Under the pieces are notes generated by a model. It worked only from the letters and a program-made list of their open reading frames with translations. It searched no databases and was not told the DNA's origin. Both the position numbers and the translations under genes were made by a program. A stretch of 5,389 nucleotides of DNA from contig DATJBC010000173.1 of NCBI GenBank assembly GCA_035515515.1, positions 1 through 5,389 of the forward strand. Reading direction: 5' to 3'. Source of the stretch: DATJBC01 sp035515515. Lineage in GTDB: Bacteria > Actinomycetota > Acidimicrobiia > Acidimicrobiales > UBA8190. Positions 4,767 to 5,389 of the stretch are shown in pieces; within the stretch, counting starts at the first letter, position 1; the number at the start of each line of letters is the position of its first letter.

Positions 4767-5389
4767 ATGAAGCTGAGCATCGTCGTCCCCGTCTACAACG
4801 AGGCCGCCACGCTGGCGGCGGCCGTGCAGCGCATCCTGGACGTCCCCTATCCCTGCGACGTCGAGGTGGTGGTGGTCGACGACGGGAGCATCGACGGCAC
4901 CGACCGCGTGGTGGCCGAGCTCCCCGAGAGCGTCGTCCGCCACCAGCACCCCGTGAACCGCGGCAAGGGCGCCGCCGTGCGCACGGGGGTCGGGATCGCC
5001 ACCGGCGACTACGTCATCATCTGCGACGCCGATCTCGAGTACGCCCCCACCGACATCCCGGCCCTGCTGCAGCCCGTCCTGGCGGGCGAGGCCCAGGTGG
5101 TGTTCGGCACCCGCACCTTCGGCAGCCACACCGCCTATTCGTTCTGGTACGTGGTGGGCAACTGGGCGGTGACGATGGTCGCCAACGTGCTGTTCAACGC
5201 CTGGCTGAGCGACCTGGAGACCTGCTTCAAGCTGATGCCGCTCGAGCTCTACCGCCAGCTGGACCTGCGCCAGGAGGGGTTCGGGGTGGAGCCCGAGATC
5301 ACCGCCAAGCTCCTGCGCCGGGGCATCCGGCCCTTCGAGGTGCCCATCACCTACCGGGCCCGCAGCCGCGAGGAGGGCAAGAAGCTCAC
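4767..5389 (+). CDS. Family 2 glycosyltransferase, polyprenyl-phosphate type (partial)
   Basis: The frame is open from ATG 4767 to the window end, giving 207 residues plus two bases. It is a GT-A fold family 2 enzyme: MKLSIVVPVYNEAATL opens the nucleotide-binding domain, VVDDGS (36-41) holds the first acidic pair, NRGKGAAVRTG (64-74) follows, and CDADLEY (86-92) is the metal-binding DxD motif. Later FGTR (113-116), ETCFKLMP (151-158), GFGVEPEITAKLLRRG (171-186) and EGKKL at the end match the dolichyl/undecaprenyl-phosphate sugar transferases of the DPM1/GtrB type. These transfer a sugar from a nucleotide donor to a membrane polyprenyl phosphate on the cytoplasmic side, feeding cell wall glycan or protein glycosylation. 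The sugar cannot be told. Members without a membrane extension are usually about 230-250 residues, so little may be missing, unless a C-terminal membrane domain follows. The start has only a weak GGGG ribosome site; an in-frame GTG at 4734 would add 11 residues (VPTRARPGAPA) that do not look conserved. Confidence 0.92.
   Translation, partial: MKLSIVVPVYNEAATLAAAVQRILDVPYPCDVEVVVVDDGSIDGTDRVVAELPESVVRHQHPVNRGKGAAVRTGVGIATGDYVIICDADLEYAPTDIPALLQPVLAGEAQVVFGTRTFGSHTAYSFWYVVGNWAVTMVANVLFNAWLSDLETCFKLMPLELYRQLDLRQEGFGVEPEITAKLLRRGIRPFEVPITYRARSREEGKKL

Noticed and set aside
4485..5129. 214-residue minus-strand frame opposite the glycosyltransferase
   Set aside because: Antisense to a gene with DDGS and DxD motifs; product is Gly/His/Asp-rich with no domain.
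1..5389. CRISPR array, tRNA, rRNA, transposase or phage attachment site
   Set aside because: No regularly spaced repeats, no cloverleaf or rRNA-like stretch, no transposase or integrase motif was seen on either strand.

Overview
The window is high-GC DNA (codon third positions are nearly always G or C) and reads as an actinobacterial chromosome. A class E-type sortase, secreted proteins with Ala-x-Ala signal cleavage sites, GTG starts and a promoter that sits directly against an ATG all fit that phylum. The neocarzinostatin-like secreted protein and the small two-helix membrane protein recall deep-branching lineages such as Acidimicrobiia. That finer placement is inference only. No tRNA, rRNA, CRISPR array, insertion sequence or phage gene was seen.

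Left part (1-1336, minus strand): two consecutive genes for exported proteins. The promoter-distal one (1-492) runs off the window and resembles the neocarzinostatin apoprotein family. The proximal one (611-1336) is a 241-residue secreted protein of unknown family. The 118-base gap between them holds two hairpins, one an unusually strong 45-base palindromic structure just before the downstream gene's start.

Middle (1337-1795): a 459-base divergent intergenic region with no credible gene but several ordered DNA motifs: a tandem GTGTCAGGAA repeat, a 14-base perfect palindrome, a compound inverted repeat, and a probable promoter for the sortase.

Right part (1796-5389, plus strand): a class E-like sortase with an N-terminal membrane anchor and two extra C-terminal membrane helices; a LuxR-type regulator whose N-terminal half looks like a catalytically dead GGDEF domain followed by a pseudo-receiver; a 93-residue two-helix membrane protein, apparently leaderless; and the start of a family 2 glycosyltransferase of the polyprenyl-phosphate sugar transferase type, cut by the window end.

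Taken together the genes centre on the cell surface: exported proteins, an enzyme that could attach proteins to the wall, membrane proteins and a lipid-linked sugar transferase, with one regulator in the middle. Nothing shows they form one operon; each plus-strand gene has its own gap, and three have promoter-like sequences. The most unusual item is the regulator, because it joins two degenerate signalling domains to one DNA-binding domain.
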